From positions 1,684,177 to 1,748,176 of the forward strand of contig NZ_VDZU01000001.1 in the NCBI RefSeq assembly GCF_007673525.1: a stretch of DNA of 64,000 bases, read 5' to 3'. The first letter of the stretch is position 1; each line of letters opens with the position of its first letter. The notes beneath the pieces were generated by a model. It was not told the DNA's origin, ran no database searches, and saw nothing but the letters and a program-made list of their open reading frames with translations. This DNA comes from Fictibacillus phosphorivorans. Lineage in GTDB: Bacteria; Bacillota; Bacilli; Bacillales; Fictibacillaceae. Both the position numbers and the translations under genes were made by a program. This document shows, piece by piece, positions 45,869-54,249 of the stretch.

Positions 45869-47082
45869 CACAATCGCTACAGAATTTTCCGGAATTTATC
45901 CGAAACGCTTGGGACAAAAGCGGGTTTTCAGCATTTACAGACATTCAAGAACGATCAATTCCTGAACAGCTAGAAAATAAAGATTTAATCATTGAATCTC
46001 CAACTGGGACTGGTAAGACTCTTGCTTATGCACTACCAGCACTATCAAAGTTAAACCCAGAAGTAAAGAATGCTCAAGTCCTCTTTTTAGCACCAACACG
46101 AGAACTAGCAATGCAAATTTACGATGTATGTCAAAAGTTTACCGAAAACAGCGGACTAAGCGGGGCATCTCTCATCGGTGGAGCTAACATGCAGCGTCAG
46201 TTAGATAAATTAAAAAAGAAACCGCAATTTATCGTTGGTACACCTGGGCGAGTAAAGGAATTGATCCAAAACAAAAAACTTAAAGTGCATGAAGTAAAAA
46301 CCATTGTGATCGATGAAGCTGACCACATTATTGAAGCTGGATTTAACGGTGACGTTGAACAAGTAATCGCAGCAACACTAAAAGATCGTCAGCTAGTATT
46401 CGTATCCGCTACGATCAATAACAAGACGGAAGATTGGTCAAGAAAATTAGCCGTTGCACCAGTTATCGTTAAAGTAGAAAAAGACTTGGTGAAGAGCGAA
46501 GTCACACATACGTTTATGGTGTCTGATTACCGTGACAAAGTTGAAAACTTACGTAAGCTGATTCGTCACACACCTGGAATTAAAGCGATGGTCTTCATCA
46601 ATAGTTCGATGAAGATGGATGAGTTCGCAACGAAACTTGAGTATAAAAAGATCAAGCTAGGTGTATTAGCGGGTAATTCAACTAAACAAGATCGTCAAAA
46701 AGTAATCAACGACTTTAAGAATGGAAAGATTCCTGTTCTTTTAACAACGGATGTCGCGACGCGTGGATTAGATATTCCTGACGTAACACACGTGGTTCAT
46801 TTTGAAATGCCAGAAGACGTAAAGCAATACGTCCACCGATCTGGAAGAACAGGGCGTATGGGAAAAGAAGGTACAGTCGTTTCTTTAGTAACGAAAGCAG
46901 AACTAACTTCTGTGAAAAAATGGACTGCCAAGATGAACGTACCCCTTCAAAAGCAGCTGCTTGAAAAAGGGCAAGTCATCGTAGAAGAAAGTGCTAGTAA
47001 AGGACCATCCACTAAACGCACTGCACCGAAAAATGAAAAAAGCATGCAGCGAAAAACAGACGGATCTAAAAAAAGAAGATAG
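45865..47082 (+). CDS. DEAD-box RNA helicase (YfmL-like)
   Basis: A 405-residue ATP-dependent RNA helicase core with a short basic tail. Motifs in order: Q motif region FTDIQERSIP, Walker A SPTGTGKT, APTRELA, TPGRV, DEAD in VIDEADHI, SAT, then RGLDIPDV and HRSGRTGRMG. The compact size and sequence resemble B. subtilis YfmL, a ribosome assembly and RNA helicase. The tail (SKKRR) probably aids RNA binding. Overlaps the upstream unknown gene. Confidence 0.92.
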   Translation: MTQSLQNFPEFIRNAWDKSGFSAFTDIQERSIPEQLENKDLIIESPTGTGKTLAYALPALSKLNPEVKNAQVLFLAPTRELAMQIYDVCQKFTENSGLSGASLIGGANMQRQLDKLKKKPQFIVGTPGRVKELIQNKKLKVHEVKTIVIDEADHIIEAGFNGDVEQVIAATLKDRQLVFVSATINNKTEDWSRKLAVAPVIVKVEKDLVKSEVTHTFMVSDYRDKVENLRKLIRHTPGIKAMVFINSSMKMDEFATKLEYKKIKLGVLAGNSTKQDRQKVINDFKNGKIPVLLTTDVATRGLDIPDVTHVVHFEMPEDVKQYVHRSGRTGRMGKEGTVVSLVTKAELTSVKKWTAKMNVPLQKQLLEKGQVIVEESASKGPSTKRTAPKNEKSMQRKTDGSKKRR

Positions 47083-47143
47083 TCGCAATTAAAGGATATT
47101 TCATGAATCGATAGAATTCTTTCTCTAAAGGGGAGAGATACGT

Positions 47144-47440
47144 TTGGAAATCACTGAATTTTTATATCAGATTAAGCCAGTTAGAGCAGATTTAATGGAA
47201 AATCAAATACAAGAGGAACAAGAAAAGCTTCAATCTCATTTTTCGTACCTTCAAGATTTGTTAGAAAAGGGAAAATTGGTATTGGCAGGACCATGTCTGG
47301 ATGCATCGTTCGGTGTTGTGATTCTTCAAAATACAAATGAAGAAGAAGCACAAGAAATTATGGAAAATGATCCAGCAGTTAAGGGGAAGATTATGACAGC
47401 AAACCTGTATCCTTTTCGCGTTTCATTAATAAAGAAATAG
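47144..47440 (+). CDS. YciI family protein
   Basis: A 98-residue ferredoxin-like fold protein of the YCII type: KPVRADLM near the start, HFSYLQDLLEKGKLVLAGP with the usual histidine, and FGVVILQNTNEEEAQEIMENDPAVKGKI. A TTG start follows AAAGGGGAGAG. No certain reaction. It is a single gene ended by a terminator at 47451. Confidence 0.85.
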   Translation: MEITEFLYQIKPVRADLMENQIQEEQEKLQSHFSYLQDLLEKGKLVLAGPCLDASFGVVILQNTNEEEAQEIMENDPAVKGKIMTANLYPFRVSLIKK

Positions 47441-47450
47441 CACATCTTAG

Positions 47451-47484
47451 CACTGTAACCCTCCGATGGTTGCAGTGTTTTTTT
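47451..47484 (+). terminator. Intrinsic terminator after the YciI gene
   Basis: CACTGTAACC (47451-47460) pairs with GGTTGCAGTG (47468-47477), one mismatch, followed by seven T. Confidence 0.88.
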
Positions 47485-47582
47485 ATGCTTTTTCACAAAG
47501 AATGTTGTTTTTAATGATATACGATTTTATTTACATTTTATGGTATCTTATTTATAAGAATAAAGAAAAGGGGGCAAGAATA

Positions 47583-48272
47583 TTGGAGCCAAGTTTAGAA
47601 AAACTCCAAGTTCAAAAGAGAATCCTCACTTGGAAGCAAGTAGTAGGTATTTTAATTGTGATGTTTGGATGTATGGCTTTAGGAGTGGTTCTTTACAAGC
47701 AATCAAATATCAGGTTTATCACTTGGTATAATGGTTCTGGAATCATAGAATTGTCTTTTATAATAGGTCTTATATTATATCGCCCAACCCGTGCCTATTT
47801 AATGAGCTCTTGGAGCATCAGAGCGTTAATTAAGTGGACCAATTACGCTTGGCTCATTGGAGGATTTGTTTTAATGATCTTCTTATGCAGTTGGTTATTT
47901 CAAATCCCACTTGAAAGTACGTGGGACATACTTTCAAGTCCTATTTCTCAATACCCATTAGCCGAAAAATGGCAAATAGTCTTGTTTCTTTTGGGAACTG
48001 GAGTAATAGCACCTGTTTTTGAAGAAGCCCTTTTTAGAGGAATTATCTATCGGAAATTGTACGAAACAAGGGGAATGGTTATAGGACTCTTTGTATCTTC
48101 ACTAACATTTACTTTCGCTCACTTTTCTATGTCCTTGTCTTACACAATAGAAATTTTTGTGTTTGGCATTTTATTGGCTATTATCTATCAATTTACTCGT
48201 TCTCTTTCTATTCCTATTTTATTGCACGGAGCTTGGAACATCTTTGCTGCTTTTTATTTCAATACCCTTTAA
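47583..48272 (+). CDS. CPBP family intramembrane protease
   Basis: A 229-residue membrane protein with six to seven hydrophobic segments. CPBP/Abi motifs are present: FEEALFRGIIYRKL (motif 1, Glu-Glu), FAHFS (motif 2) and LHGAWN (motif 3). Members include prenyl-protein proteases and bacteriocin self-immunity proteins. TTG 47583 has AAGGGGG at about 8 bases, so the longer upstream reading is not used. The substrate is unknown. Confidence 0.88.
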   Translation: MEPSLEKLQVQKRILTWKQVVGILIVMFGCMALGVVLYKQSNIRFITWYNGSGIIELSFIIGLILYRPTRAYLMSSWSIRALIKWTNYAWLIGGFVLMIFLCSWLFQIPLESTWDILSSPISQYPLAEKWQIVLFLLGTGVIAPVFEEALFRGIIYRKLYETRGMVIGLFVSSLTFTFAHFSMSLSYTIEIFVFGILLAIIYQFTRSLSIPILLHGAWNIFAAFYFNTL

Positions 48273-48377
48273 ACAAATAGCAGTAATCTACATGAAAAGC
48301 CCCTTATTTTAAGAGGGTTCTCGTTGAATTCATAGAATTTATGTAACGGTAATGAAGTATTTCTGGAGGCGTTGGAA

Positions 48378-48683
48378 ATGTTTGGTTTGTTGAATGTTGG
48401 TAGTCTAGTATTAGGGTTAATTGCTTAGATTTTGCCAGTTGTAAATTTATTGCGCAAGAACAGCAATAGTTGGATGACGTTATCCTTGATTAGTATTCGT
48501 GCATGCGCGATATCACTATGTTTTCAAATTTTTTATACATACTATAAGGTGACGATAGAGGATTGGAGCGCACTCATGGATACGATGTATACGACTGCGT
48601 TTGCTTCAGCTGTGCTTTTACTTATTACTATCGTATTGAATGTAATGACATTGGTTGTTAATCGTGGCAAAACAGCAAATTGA
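48378..48683 (+). pseudogene. Small membrane protein gene interrupted by an in-frame TAG
   Basis: ATG 48378 has CTGGAGGC just upstream and encodes 16 residues ending LVLGLIA, then TAG at 48426-48428. The same frame continues at once with ILPVVNLLRKNS and runs to 48683, giving two or three more membrane segments. Together they form one roughly 100-residue protein with a single codon changed, most simply TGG to TAG, as IAWILP is expected in relatives. The downstream piece has no ribosome site of its own. It appears to be a recent nonsense allele; a sequencing error is possible. Confidence 0.75.
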
Positions 48684-48691
48684 ACGATCTT

Positions 48692-48724
48692 AAAAAGGAA
48701 ATCAATCATGATTTCCTTTTTCTT
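48692..48724. terminator. Bidirectional terminator
   Basis: AAAAAGGAAATCA (48692-48704) pairs with TGATTTCCTTTTT (48709-48721). It follows the interrupted gene and also overlaps the end of the small minus-strand gene. Confidence 0.85.
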
Positions 48725-48881
48725 TTTGTCTTTTCTTTTCATAATACTCATACCTTATCTTGCGGCTACGAATTTGTTCTACTTGCCAATCCACAACTTT
48801 AATAAGAGCTACTATGACAAGAATAGGTATTCCGATATATAAAAATAAAGTTAAGAATAAAATAAAGTATGTTATTTCCAT
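48702..48881 (-). CDS. Small membrane protein (59 residues)
   Basis: ATG 48881 opens a 59-codon frame. Residues 2-30 are a hydrophobic helix (ITYFILFLTLFLYIGIPILV), followed by VVDWQVEQIRSRKIRYEY and a lysine-rich tail, a common form for small single-pass proteins. TGGAGG lies 13 bases upstream, rather far; a nearer ATG is out of frame and stops quickly. Codon use looks natural. Function unknown. Apart from it the 48684-49050 gap holds two terminators. Confidence 0.5.
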   Translation of the reverse strand: MEITYFILFLTLFLYIGIPILVIVALIKVVDWQVEQIRSRKIRYEYYEKKRQKEKGNHD

Positions 48882-48989
48882 AATTTATACATAACCTCCA
48901 GTGATACTTTTATAGATAAAACTTAATATTGTAAGATTAATGGAATTCAATGATGCTTAACCTTTAGAGAATATTTATAAAAACAAAGC

Positions 48990-49022
48990 AAACCGACTAG
49001 TTACTTACTGGTCGGTTTTTAG
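48990..49022. terminator. Terminator downstream of the cupin gene
   Basis: AACCGACTAGT pairs with ACTGGTCGGTT (stem about 48991-49017), T-rich on both sides. It lies about 30 bases after the minus-strand cupin gene. Confidence 0.7.
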
Positions 49023-49050
49023 GCGTTGTTATATCTTAGTTGTTATTGCT

Positions 49051-49698
49051 CTACCACCAAACATTCCGATAAGGCTTAACGTACGGAGTTTCAGGATGCT
49101 GTTGAACATATTGCATCTGCTGATAGGTTTGTTCATGGTTTGCATGGTAGGTATATTCAGCGTTTCGCTGACAGTTCGTGTAAGGCCCTATATAAGTAGA
49201 AGGTTGAACAGGGGCAACGGTTTCTTTCCATTGATTCTCGTCAAGACAATAGGTATGCGCCATAACATTGGTAGGGGTGAATCTAAGTATATCTGAACCA
49301 AGAATAACTTGTGGAGTGGGTGCATTAAAAATGGCTAGAATATGAGTGTTATCTTCTAAAGCGATTTCATAATGCCACCACCCTTGAGGAATGTTTGCCA
49401 CTTGGCCGGGTGTGATCTTAAAGTTCAATAACTGTTTGGTAAATGGATTCAGAATCGATACGAGAACAGAACCTGAAATACAGTAGACAAGTTCAGCTGC
49501 ATTCTGATGATAATGAGGTTCAACTACATTGTTCGTACTCATAAATATGTCTAATAATGATACGTTCTCTAAAGTATTCAACTGGTTGATACCCAATACA
49601 TTGATATAATTTTGGCTGTCTTTTTTGAATAGAGGACTCGTATTTACATCAAACGTATATTGAGCAGAGGGAGATGTATAATCCATATATGAAACCAT
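49051..49698 (-). CDS. Cupin-domain protein with Tyr/Gln-rich tail
   Basis: A 215-residue protein. The cupin barrel is at about residues 25-140, with the metal motif EPHYHQNAAELVYCISG (His-x-His and Glu) and the second motif GWWHYEI. The last 60 residues are rich in Tyr, Gln, His and Pro and end RNVWW. ATG 49698 has GAAGAGGTG nine bases upstream. The tail resembles spore-surface or exported structural proteins, but no signal peptide is seen; enzymatic role (for example oxalate decarboxylase-like) is not shown. Confidence 0.8.
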   Translation of the reverse strand: MVSYMDYTSPSAQYTFDVNTSPLFKKDSQNYINVLGINQLNTLENVSLLDIFMSTNNVVEPHYHQNAAELVYCISGSVLVSILNPFTKQLLNFKITPGQVANIPQGWWHYEIALEDNTHILAIFNAPTPQVILGSDILRFTPTNVMAHTYCLDENQWKETVAPVQPSTYIGPYTNCQRNAEYTYHANHEQTYQQMQYVQQHPETPYVKPYRNVWW

Positions 49699-49809
49699 AA
49701 GGTGCTTCACCTCTTCTTAGGCGTTTGCCAACTTTGTAAGTATGGTATGCAAACGCAAATAATTGGGTGTTTACCGAAAAGCTTCCTTGTATTACTAACG
49801 ATTGTAGGA

Positions 49810-50145
49810 CTAATTATTTGTAACTACGAATGTGCCTATTATAAACACAATGCCAGTAGAGATCAGTGAAAGGATTAAACCAATAATAGCAAGAATCTTT
49901 TTCTCTCTTCTCTTAAATAATGTGTAGCCACAAAGCAGTAATGACAGAGGAGAACCAATAGCAACTGTATAGATCAGAAAGTTGCCTCTTGTACTATACA
50001 TGGTCAGAATTAATAATAGTGGAACCAATAAAGAAGCATAACTCAACCAAGAAAAACGTTTATTCTTCTCACTTCTATCCCTATACCACGCAAAAATACC
50101 TATTAATAATCCTAAAAGCATAAGTAGGATAAAAATTAAATCCAA
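49810..50145 (-). CDS. Small integral membrane protein
   Basis: A 111-residue protein with three to four transmembrane segments: residues 3-20, 36-50, 56-75 and 85-107. TTG start with GGGGGG seven bases upstream. No family recognised. Basic loops (RDRSEKNKR, KRREKK) suggest cytoplasmic sides. Confidence 0.65.
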   Translation of the reverse strand: MDLIFILLMLLGLLIGIFAWYRDRSEKNKRFSWLSYASLLVPLLLILTMYSTRGNFLIYTVAIGSPLSLLLCGYTLFKRREKKILAIIGLILSLISTGIVFIIGTFVVTNN

Positions 50146-50319
50146 AAAAATCCCCCCGATTCAGAAAATTTTCAAGCTTTTTCCATCCAGCATTATAGCA
50201 TATATTGGAAATAATAATTGTAAAATTTTAGTATTTAAATAATAATAGTTTAAGAAGGGTCATTTGTCATAAAAACAAATAAGAATTAGATAACCAATAT
50301 TTTTAATTAAGGAGGAGTA

Positions 50320-50742
50320 ATGATACTTATAAGAAAAGTGATAGCTGCTATTGTTACTAGCTTCATTATGACCTTGATAAATATTGCGATTCTCGGTTTA
50401 GAGTTTAGTATTTTTATAGCGTTTAATTTAGTTCCATTCGTCATCTTATATGGATCTTTTTCGTCCATGTTGTCTGATTACATGATCAAGTGGGTACATC
50501 CATCTTTTAAGCTTTTATTATCAGGTGTTATTCATATTCTCTTTGGTTTATTTTTCTTAATTTATATTTTGATACGTGAACAAGGGTATTATGATCTGGA
50601 AAACATAGTATGGAATATAATCTTCATGCAATCTATACTTTGTTCTCTATTCTTTTGGATGATTGACGAAGTGTTAAAGAGAAAGGCCATAGTGATATGG
50701 TTTAAAGAGAAGTTGACTAGAATTGGTGAGTTGAGGTTATAA
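50320..50742 (+). CDS. Integral membrane protein, unknown
   Basis: A 140-residue protein with four hydrophobic segments and a basic C-terminus (WFKEKLTRIGELRL). AAGGAGGAG precedes the ATG. I do not recognise the family. It stands alone between a divergent membrane protein gene and the lipoprotein gene. Confidence 0.7.
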   Translation: MILIRKVIAAIVTSFIMTLINIAILGLEFSIFIAFNLVPFVILYGSFSSMLSDYMIKWVHPSFKLLLSGVIHILFGLFFLIYILIREQGYYDLENIVWNIIFMQSILCSLFFWMIDEVLKRKAIVIWFKEKLTRIGELRL

Positions 50743-50823
50743 ATGAAGGGACCAAATCGTGCACTTCTACTTCAAATAAGGATACACTCCTAAAGGACCA
50801 TGTGAAAAAAGGGGATAGTCACA

Positions 50824-51366
50824 ATGACAAAGACAAAAAAGCTAATTGGAGGCATATTATCGGCAGCTGTTGCTTTAAGTGCCTGCAGTTCTAGAGAAGA
50901 TATAGCTGTTCAAGATGAATCAACTTACACTGAAGATGAAACCTACTCAACGTCTTATTCAGAAGAGCCTACCTACGATTTAGCTCATGAAGAGGAGATT
51001 GACCTAGATCATTTGCAATCTCAATATCCAGATATGGATTTAGAAGCAATGGAAAATTATATAGAAGAAAACGGACTGGAATTTCAAGAGGATGAGCTTA
51101 TCACGTTCTTAGATGATGTCTATGAAAACGGGGAATCTACTCTGGATTCCAACTATTATGCCAATGAAAGCTCGTTTCCGTGGTGGATATTCTTGTTAGC
51201 AAATACAAGCAAAACGAAACCTACAGGTAAAGTTAACTTTACGAAACCAGCTACAACTGCTCCTTCCACAGTTAAACCTGCAACAAAGCCGAGTACGAAC
51301 GTGACAACAACTCCTTCATCAACAGGTTCAGGCTTTGGATCAGGAAGTAAGTCGTCTGGATCTTAA
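50824..51366 (+). CDS. Lipoprotein with acidic region and Ser/Thr-rich tail
   Basis: A 180-residue exported protein. A signal peptide ends in the lipobox LSAC, so Cys21 should be lipidated. Residues 25-120 are very acidic (Asp/Glu/Tyr), followed by a short hydrophobic FPWWIFLLAN and a Lys/Thr/Ser/Gly-rich tail. AAAGGGGA precedes the ATG. No known family. It may be a surface protein; no enzyme motif. Confidence 0.75.
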   Translation: MTKTKKLIGGILSAAVALSACSSREDIAVQDESTYTEDETYSTSYSEEPTYDLAHEEEIDLDHLQSQYPDMDLEAMENYIEENGLEFQEDELITFLDDVYENGESTLDSNYYANESSFPWWIFLLANTSKTKPTGKVNFTKPATTAPSTVKPATKPSTNVTTTPSSTGSGFGSGSKSSGS

Positions 51367-51419
51367 AATGTCATACTCACTTTACTCACTTTGTAATCTC
51401 ATACTTATACAAATCTCTT

Positions 51420-51444
51420 AAACCCATCATTGATGGGTTTTTTA
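51420..51444 (+). terminator. Intrinsic terminator after the lipoprotein gene
   Basis: AACCCAT (51421-51427) pairs with ATGGGTT (51433-51439), followed by six T. Confidence 0.88.
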
Positions 51445-51503
51445 TAGTTTTACTTCGTTCAGTGATTGACGGTAATTTTATTAAATGATAGAATTCGATA
51501 TGT

Positions 51504-51524
51504 AAATCGTAATGATTACGCTTA
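51504..51524. promoter_or_regulatory. Zur-type operator 1
   Basis: The centre CGTAATGATTACG (51508-51520) is a perfect 6-1-6 inverted repeat flanked by AAAT, close to the B. subtilis Zur consensus AAATCGTAATnATTACG. It is followed by a GAGGAGGG ribosome-like site at 51535 but no open frame. Confidence 0.75.
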
Positions 51525-51549
51525 AAGTGAAAGTGAGGAGGGCAGCACT

Positions 51550-51738
51550 TTAATAACAATCAGAAGGGCGAGCATAAGGAACACCTTGTACAAAGGTGTC
51601 GTAGATCATAAGATCACTTCGCTTCTTAATGTTCATGATTACTTGATACATAGGTATTATTTCTCCATCTTTCAATAAAACTTCAAGTATTAAATTTTTT
51701 TTGATATTTAAACCGTAATGATTACGATTATAAACCAA
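51550..51738 (-). CDS. Possible small protein divergent from the importer operon
   Basis: A 62-codon frame from an ATG at 51738, with internal ATGs, ending ARPSDCY. The part KKNLILEVLLKDGEIIPMYQVIMNIKK has natural codon use and a protein-like strand/helix pattern. The first codons overlap Zur operator 2 and no good ribosome site is seen, so the true start may be later or the gene may be a relic. Not recognised. Otherwise the 392-bp gap 51367-51758 holds a terminator and two Zur operators. Confidence 0.35.
   Translation of the reverse strand: MVYNRNHYGLNIKKNLILEVLLKDGEIIPMYQVIMNIKKRSDLMIYDTFVQGVPYARPSDCY
51710..51730. promoter_or_regulatory. Zur-type operator 2, controlling the importer operon
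   Basis: CGTAATGATTACG (51714-51726), identical to operator 1 in its 13-base core, lies 33 bases before the binding-protein gene. A possible -35 TTGATA (51701-51706) overlaps its left edge. Repressor bound here should block transcription when zinc is sufficient. Confidence 0.8.
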
Positions 51739-51758
51739 TAGGCAAGGAAGGTAAATGA

Positions 51759-53306
51759 ATGAGAAATTATAAGAATATTTTAGTAGGAATGTTATGTTTG
51801 GTTCTTGTATTCATGGCTGGTTGTTCAACCACACAAAATAGCTCAGAAAAACAAGAAGAAAAAGAAAAGAACGTTAATATGATTTTCAGTTTTAAAGCAG
51901 CTAACTTAGATCCGCATACTGGCTTTATTCCTATTCGTGCTGGACTTACTGAAACGTTATTAAAACTGGATGATAAATCGAATATTGAAGGCTGGCTAGC
52001 TGAAAGATGGGAAACAACAGATAACGAGAAGTGGGTATTTGAAATTCGAGATGATGTAAAATTTCAAGATGGTAAAAAACTTGATGCTGAATCTGTCAAA
52101 CAATCATTAGAAAGAAGTATTGAAGCTAACGAATCGTTAGGTGATTCTCTCAAGATTAAATCTATGGAAGCAGATGGACAAGCACTTACGATCCATACGA
52201 CAGAGCCCTATCCTGCACTTCCATCCGAACTTGTAAATCCTTATACATCAATTGTAAACATAGAAGCAGCCAAGAAGGATGGAGAAGAAGCGTTTAGAAA
52301 TAACCCAATCGGTACAGGTCCATTTAAAGTAAAAGAATTTAAATCCAATCAATTTGTTGAAGTTGAAAAAAACGAAGACTATTGGGCTGGAGAACCGAAA
52401 CTGGACTCAGCCAAAATAAAGTTTAATGAAGACGCTAACGTAAGAGCACTTGCCCTACAGTCAAAAGAAGCTGATGTTGTGTACAATCTCCCTGCCGAAA
52501 GTCTAGATACGATAGAAAAGGATAATAAATTGAGAGTTGAATCCATTCCTGGACTACGAGCGCATTTTGTTCTATATAACAGTCAAAGTAAAAATGTTAA
52601 AGATTTAAAGGTTAGACAAGCTCTAGACCTCTTGATTGATCGCAAGAGTGTTGTAAATGACATCATGCTAGGACACGGTCTTGAAGCTAACGGTCCATTT
52701 AACAGTACTTTACCGTTTGGGCTAGATGAAGAAGTTTCAGAATTGAACGTGGAAAAAGCTAAAAGCCTTTTAACTCAAGCGGGCTACAAAGAGAATGCAG
52801 AAGGTTTAATGGAGAAAGACGGTAAACCGCTAACTCTTGAACTAGTTACGTATAAAGCTCGTCCAGAACTGCCTCTAATCGCGCAGCTACTTCAATCTGA
52901 CGCAAGTAAAGCAGGAATCAAAATCGATATAAAAACAGTTGAAAATGCAGATACGCATCTAGTTGAGAACAAGGATTGGGATCTAGCGACTTATAGTAAC
53001 AATACCTCTCCAAGAGGAGACGGAAGCTACTTCTTTAATACTGCTTTCACAGAAACAGGAGCGTTAAATGTTGGGAAGATCAACATTCCTGAACTTAACA
53101 CTCTAATTGAAAAGTTAAATAGAACGACAGATTTAGATGAGCGTACAAAGCTGACACAAGATGCGTCTAAGGTAATCAACAAAGAAGTTGCCCATAGTTA
53201 TGCCGTTTATCCAAATATCATTATTGGAATGAACAAACGCATTGTGAACTGGGAGCCTACAGCAGAGGAGTATTATATTCTAACACACAATATGGATGTG
53301 AAATAA
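51759..53306 (+). CDS. Nik/Opp-type ABC importer, substrate-binding lipoprotein
   Basis: A 515-residue family-5 solute-binding protein. The signal peptide ends in lipobox MAGC (Cys22), so it is anchored outside the membrane. Family features include EGWLAERWETTDNEKWVFEIRDDVKFQDG near residues 75-105, NNPIGTGPFKVKEF, and LKVRQALDLLIDRK. It resembles NikA/CntA more than long OppA proteins. With Zur operators upstream it probably binds a zinc or nickel chelate such as an opine metallophore; that is inference. AAGGAAGG precedes the ATG. Confidence 0.9.
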   Translation: MRNYKNILVGMLCLVLVFMAGCSTTQNSSEKQEEKEKNVNMIFSFKAANLDPHTGFIPIRAGLTETLLKLDDKSNIEGWLAERWETTDNEKWVFEIRDDVKFQDGKKLDAESVKQSLERSIEANESLGDSLKIKSMEADGQALTIHTTEPYPALPSELVNPYTSIVNIEAAKKDGEEAFRNNPIGTGPFKVKEFKSNQFVEVEKNEDYWAGEPKLDSAKIKFNEDANVRALALQSKEADVVYNLPAESLDTIEKDNKLRVESIPGLRAHFVLYNSQSKNVKDLKVRQALDLLIDRKSVVNDIMLGHGLEANGPFNSTLPFGLDEEVSELNVEKAKSLLTQAGYKENAEGLMEKDGKPLTLELVTYKARPELPLIAQLLQSDASKAGIKIDIKTVENADTHLVENKDWDLATYSNNTSPRGDGSYFFNTAFTETGALNVGKINIPELNTLIEKLNRTTDLDERTKLTQDASKVINKEVAHSYAVYPNIIIGMNKRIVNWEPTAEEYYILTHNMDVK

Positions 53307-53307
53307 T

Positions 53308-54249
53308 GTGCTTACGATTATAAAGAATAGGGTTACTCAGCTGGTTGTCGTTTTATTTATTCTATCCCTATTTACGTTCACATTAATGAAGATGGCACCA
53401 GGTGATCCGGTTCTTACCATTCTAAATGCCGATGAGATGGTCGTAACAGAAGAAGATCAAGCTGAGCTTAGAAATAAGCTTGGCTTTGATCAGCCTCTGT
53501 ATGTACAATATGGCAAATGGATGTTCAACCTCATGCAGCTTGATCTAGGAAAATCATACATGTCTGGGAAACCAGTTATTGAAGAACTGTTAACGCGCAT
53601 ACCCATTACGGCTGAACTTACATTTTTTGCAATGACTATCATGCTATGCATTACTGTTCCACTTGGGGTATGGTCTGCAATATATGTTAACAAATGGCCT
53701 GACCAATTAAGTCGGATTTTAGCATTGATCGGAGCATCGATACCTAATTTTTGGCTCGGGCTCATCTTAATCTATCTCTTTGCGTTTAAATTAGGTGTTC
53801 TACCTTCGTCAGGAATAGGGTCCTATTCTCAGATCATCTTACCTGCCTTTACATTAGGTTTTACGTTTGCAGTAGTTTACGCAAGGCTGCTTCGAGCTGG
53901 CCTTTTGCAAAGTTTGTCTGAGGATTATATCTATGCAGCAAGAGCAAGAGGTGTCAAAGAGTGGAGAATTCTATGGTTGCATGCGTTTAGAGCTGCTGTT
54001 CTCCCTGTTCTGACCATTTTCGGCTTAAGTTTAGGTAGCTTCTTAGGTGGAGCAGTAGTAGTTGAAATTTTATTTTCTTGGCCAGGATTAGGAAGCCTTG
54101 CCGTAGACGCTATATTTAACCGAGACTATCCGGTTATCCAAGGATATATTTTATTAACTGGGGTATTTGTTGTATTAACAAATCTCTTAGTTGATTTATC
54201 TTATTATGTGATCGATCCAAGAATGAAACGAAAAGAGGAGGCATTATGA
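53308..54249 (+). CDS. Nik/Opp-type ABC importer, permease 1
   Basis: A 313-residue inner permease of the DppB/NikB type with six transmembrane segments, the N-terminal GDPVLTILNADEMV region and the EAA loop DYIYAARARGVKEWRILWLHAFRAAVLPV. It starts at GTG two bases after the binding-protein stop and overlaps the next gene by 4 bases. It forms the channel with the following permease. Confidence 0.93.
   Translation: MLTIIKNRVTQLVVVLFILSLFTFTLMKMAPGDPVLTILNADEMVVTEEDQAELRNKLGFDQPLYVQYGKWMFNLMQLDLGKSYMSGKPVIEELLTRIPITAELTFFAMTIMLCITVPLGVWSAIYVNKWPDQLSRILALIGASIPNFWLGLILIYLFAFKLGVLPSSGIGSYSQIILPAFTLGFTFAVVYARLLRAGLLQSLSEDYIYAARARGVKEWRILWLHAFRAAVLPVLTIFGLSLGSFLGGAVVVEILFSWPGLGSLAVDAIFNRDYPVIQGYILLTGVFVVLTNLLVDLSYYVIDPRMKRKEEAL

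Noticed and set aside
48378..48683. TAG as programmed read-through or a non-standard codon
   Set aside because: All other genes in the window use TAG, TAA and TGA as normal stops; a point mutation is simpler.
51504..51730. The two palindromes as Fur or PerR boxes
   Set aside because: The CGTAAT-n-ATTACG core matches Zur; Fur (TGATAAT-n-ATTATCA) and PerR (TTATAAT-n-ATTATAA) differ at the outer positions.
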